DNA from: Ohtaekwangia koreensis
GTDB taxonomy: Bacteria > Bacteroidota > Bacteroidia > Cytophagales > Cyclobacteriaceae
Length of the DNA stretch: 64,000 nucleotides
Assembly (NCBI RefSeq): GCF_900167975.1
Contig: NZ_FUZU01000001.1
Location: 716,580 to 780,579 of the forward strand
Reading direction: 5' to 3'
Both the position numbers and the translations under genes were made by a program. Under the pieces are notes generated by a model, which ran no database searches, was not told where the DNA came from, and saw only the letters and a program-made list of their open reading frames with translations. Below, piece after piece: positions 62,421 to 64,000 of this stretch (positions are counted from its first letter, which is position 1; the number at the start of each line of letters is the position of its first letter).

Positions 62421-62561
62421 AGGTTTCTCTTAACAGTGTCCACACTTTCTATTCGGGCACATTTCTTCCACTTGTTAAAAAAATGTTAATTTTTTTGATT
62501 GTCTCATTAGGGGTTGATGTCCGCTCCTTTACATATAGGGTACACCAACTTAAACCGTTGC

Positions 62562-63599
62562 ATGAGTAAAGAAGCGTTTTATCGTTTGCTGGAGCGCTAC
62601 CAGCAGGGTACCTGTACCGAAGAAGAAAAGCGTATAGTAGAACAATGGTACGGCATCCTGGATGATCATGAGTTGCCTGCCATCACGGAAGGCGAATTAT
62701 CAGCGATCGATGCGCGGCAATGGGCTGCTATCGAAGAGCAGGTACGTCAACGTAAAGAAGTACAACAAAAAAAATCGCGCAAGCTGTGGACGGCATTGGC
62801 ATGTGCTGCATCATTTATAGGTATAGCGGTGATAGCAGGGTATATCATTACACTGCCGTCTGAAGCTCCATCTTTCTTAACCGAACAAGCTCCATCCATT
62901 GTCCGAAAGGAAAACACCGGCACAACACCGCTTACAGTGGTATTGCCGGATAGCAGTACCGTTGTATTGCAACCTCAGGCAACCCTTACCTATCCTGCTC
63001 AGTTTGCCACTGGTACACGTGAAGTTGTATTAACTGGAGAAGCGTTTTTTGACGTAACAAAAGATAAGACACGACCCTTTCTGGTTTTCAGCAATAACAT
63101 TGTAACACGTGTAGTGGGAACAAGCTTTATTATAAAATCAGGTGCTGGTAATGAAAGTGAAGTATCGGTGCTAACCGGAAAAGTAATCGTAACGCAGAAC
63201 AAAGATAACAAGCCATTAATCTCCGGTATGTTTTCCGGATCACAATCTGTAACATTAACACCCAACCACCGCGCTATATATCAGCTTGAGACAGGTAAAC
63301 TTCGGGTAGCCCTTGTGCAAAATCCAGTGGTAGTAAAATCCGAAGAAGTTACAGCCGAGCGCTATATCCTCAATCTTAAGGAAGCATCCATGGCGGATGT
63401 GCTGCAGGCTATAGAATATACCTATGCCATTAAAATACAAGTGAAGAATTCAGCAGTTGCAGCGACTTGTAAATTTACCGGAGACTTGCAAGGGCAGGAC
63501 CTTTACGGAATGCTGGAGTTAGTCTGTCGCTCGGTTGGAGCAAATTATACTATACAAGATACCACTATTGCAATCTCTGGCGGAGATTGTATACCCTGA
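62562..63599 (+). CDS. FecR-type anti-sigma factor
   Basis: 345 residues from the ATG at 62562, rather than an earlier ATG at 62514 whose extra residues do not fit. The N-terminal cytoplasmic part (about 1-75, CTEEEKRIVEQWYG) would bind the sigma factor. One transmembrane helix follows (WTALACAASFIGIAVIAGYII). The periplasmic FecR domain has TPLTVVLPDSSTVVLQPQATLTYPAQF, VVLTGEAFFDVTKDKTRPFLVFSNNIVTRVVGTSFII, and a C-terminal DUF4974-like section (VLQAIEYTYAIKIQVKN). It links the receptor signal to the ECF sigma factor. Confidence 0.94.
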   Translation: MSKEAFYRLLERYQQGTCTEEEKRIVEQWYGILDDHELPAITEGELSAIDARQWAAIEEQVRQRKEVQQKKSRKLWTALACAASFIGIAVIAGYIITLPSEAPSFLTEQAPSIVRKENTGTTPLTVVLPDSSTVVLQPQATLTYPAQFATGTREVVLTGEAFFDVTKDKTRPFLVFSNNIVTRVVGTSFIIKSGAGNESEVSVLTGKVIVTQNKDNKPLISGMFSGSQSVTLTPNHRAIYQLETGKLRVALVQNPVVVKSEEVTAERYILNLKEASMADVLQAIEYTYAIKIQVKNSAVAATCKFTGDLQGQDLYGMLELVCRSVGANYTIQDTTIAISGGDCIP

Positions 63600-63767
63600 C
63601 TGTGACCACCTAGATCCTAAACCCCATATACTATGCAGAAGAATTTTTACCACGATACTTGATTTAAAAGTGAAAGCTGATGATGTAAGAGCATTGCCAG
63701 TTTCGCCTACCATACGGTAGTGTTTTGTTCCAGAAATAGGAGTTCTCAATACAAAACTTTTAAAGGT

Positions 63768-64000
63768 ATGAAAAAACAGCGACTTGTTGTTTCACTGAAA
63801 ACAGCAGTGCGGACCCTTATTGTGCAGCCGGTAACAGCCGTCTTGATACTATATATAGCATGTGTAAATCCGGTGGCAGCCCAGATACTCGATCAGCGAA
63901 TTTCGGTTTCAACAGATGAGACAGAGATCCGGGAGATTCTTGATATCATTCATGAAAAGGCTGGTATTAAATTCGTATATAGTTCTACCGCTGTGCCAGT
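63768..64000 (+). CDS. TonB-dependent receptor (SusC/RagA type) N-terminus, cut by window
   Basis: Open from the ATG at 63768 to the window end; 77 full codons are seen. The signal peptide is long and ends in VAAQ, then an STN domain begins (ISVSTDETEIREILDIIHEKAGIKFVYSS), the secretin/TonB short N-terminal domain that passes signal to FecR. The plug and barrel lie outside the window. The order sigma-FecR-STN receptor fits a nutrient-sensing outer-membrane transport unit, such as for a glycan or siderophore. Confidence 0.88.
   Translation, partial: MKKQRLVVSLKTAVRTLIVQPVTAVLILYIACVNPVAAQILDQRISVSTDETEIREILDIIHEKAGIKFVYSSTAVP

Overview
The window comes from a member of the Bacteroidota, most likely the order Cytophagales; I cannot fix the genus. 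The evidence is family content (DUF3078, DUF2911, DUF2851, DUF4136, two-component propeller sensor, FecR/ECF/TonB-STN set, ftsK-lolA neighbourhood), promoter elements of the Bacteroidota type (TTG, about 20 bases, then TAnnTTTG) in front of several genes, weak Shine-Dalgarno sequences, and moderate GC. I see no rRNA, tRNA, CRISPR array, insertion sequence or prophage. The window reads as chromosomal backbone with one notable accessory region.

Region 1 (1-12885). After the tail of a saccharopine dehydrogenase comes an inorganic-carbon theme, all on the minus strand. One operon holds a small exported protein, dabA and dabB (5514 down to 559), the two-subunit energy-coupled CO2/bicarbonate accumulation system. 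A second set (12864 down to 7658) holds a small exported protein, a NuoC-like 124-residue protein, a SulP anion transporter, a degenerate beta-carbonic-anhydrase-like protein and an outer-membrane porin. The two small exported proteins share a layout and C-terminal pattern and each sits about 170-180 bases upstream of its transporter operon. This is the most interesting observation in the window. Between the two sets lie rnhA, a MarC-family protein and an outer-membrane barrel.

Region 2 (12993-23375). Housekeeping and envelope genes: class V aminotransferase, aroQ, xerD, DUF4136, a barrel protein, pyrD, a small lipoprotein, a TPR protein, a prolyl oligopeptidase-family lipoprotein and a SnoaL-like protein. 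Clear intrinsic terminators separate several of them.

Region 3 (23376-28043). A structured 0.6-kb intergenic stretch, then a NarL-type response regulator and its 1158-residue propeller sensor kinase.

Region 4 (28187-45159). ftsK-lolA-pyrF, DUF2851, a polytopic membrane protein, a NeuD-like acyltransferase, a nucleoside phosphorylase, an M16 peptidase, an intergenic 60-bp tandem repeat, an O-methyltransferase, a transglycosylase with LysM repeats, a single-domain response regulator, DUF3078, a HerA-like ATPase and an acidic orphan protein.

Region 5 (45257-58407). DUF2911, a membrane histidine kinase, AlkD-like, DUF1801, VOC and beta-lactamase-family genes. A marR gene is divergent from a tolC-emrA-emrB-type efflux operon, with a paired operator lying on the promoter. 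A CHASE/PAS histidine kinase with an overlapping response regulator follows.

Region 6 (58497-64000). padR with an FtsX/MacB permease, then an ECF sigma factor, a FecR anti-sigma factor and the start of an STN-containing TonB-dependent receptor cut by the window edge. A long inverted repeat lies in front of the sigma factor gene.
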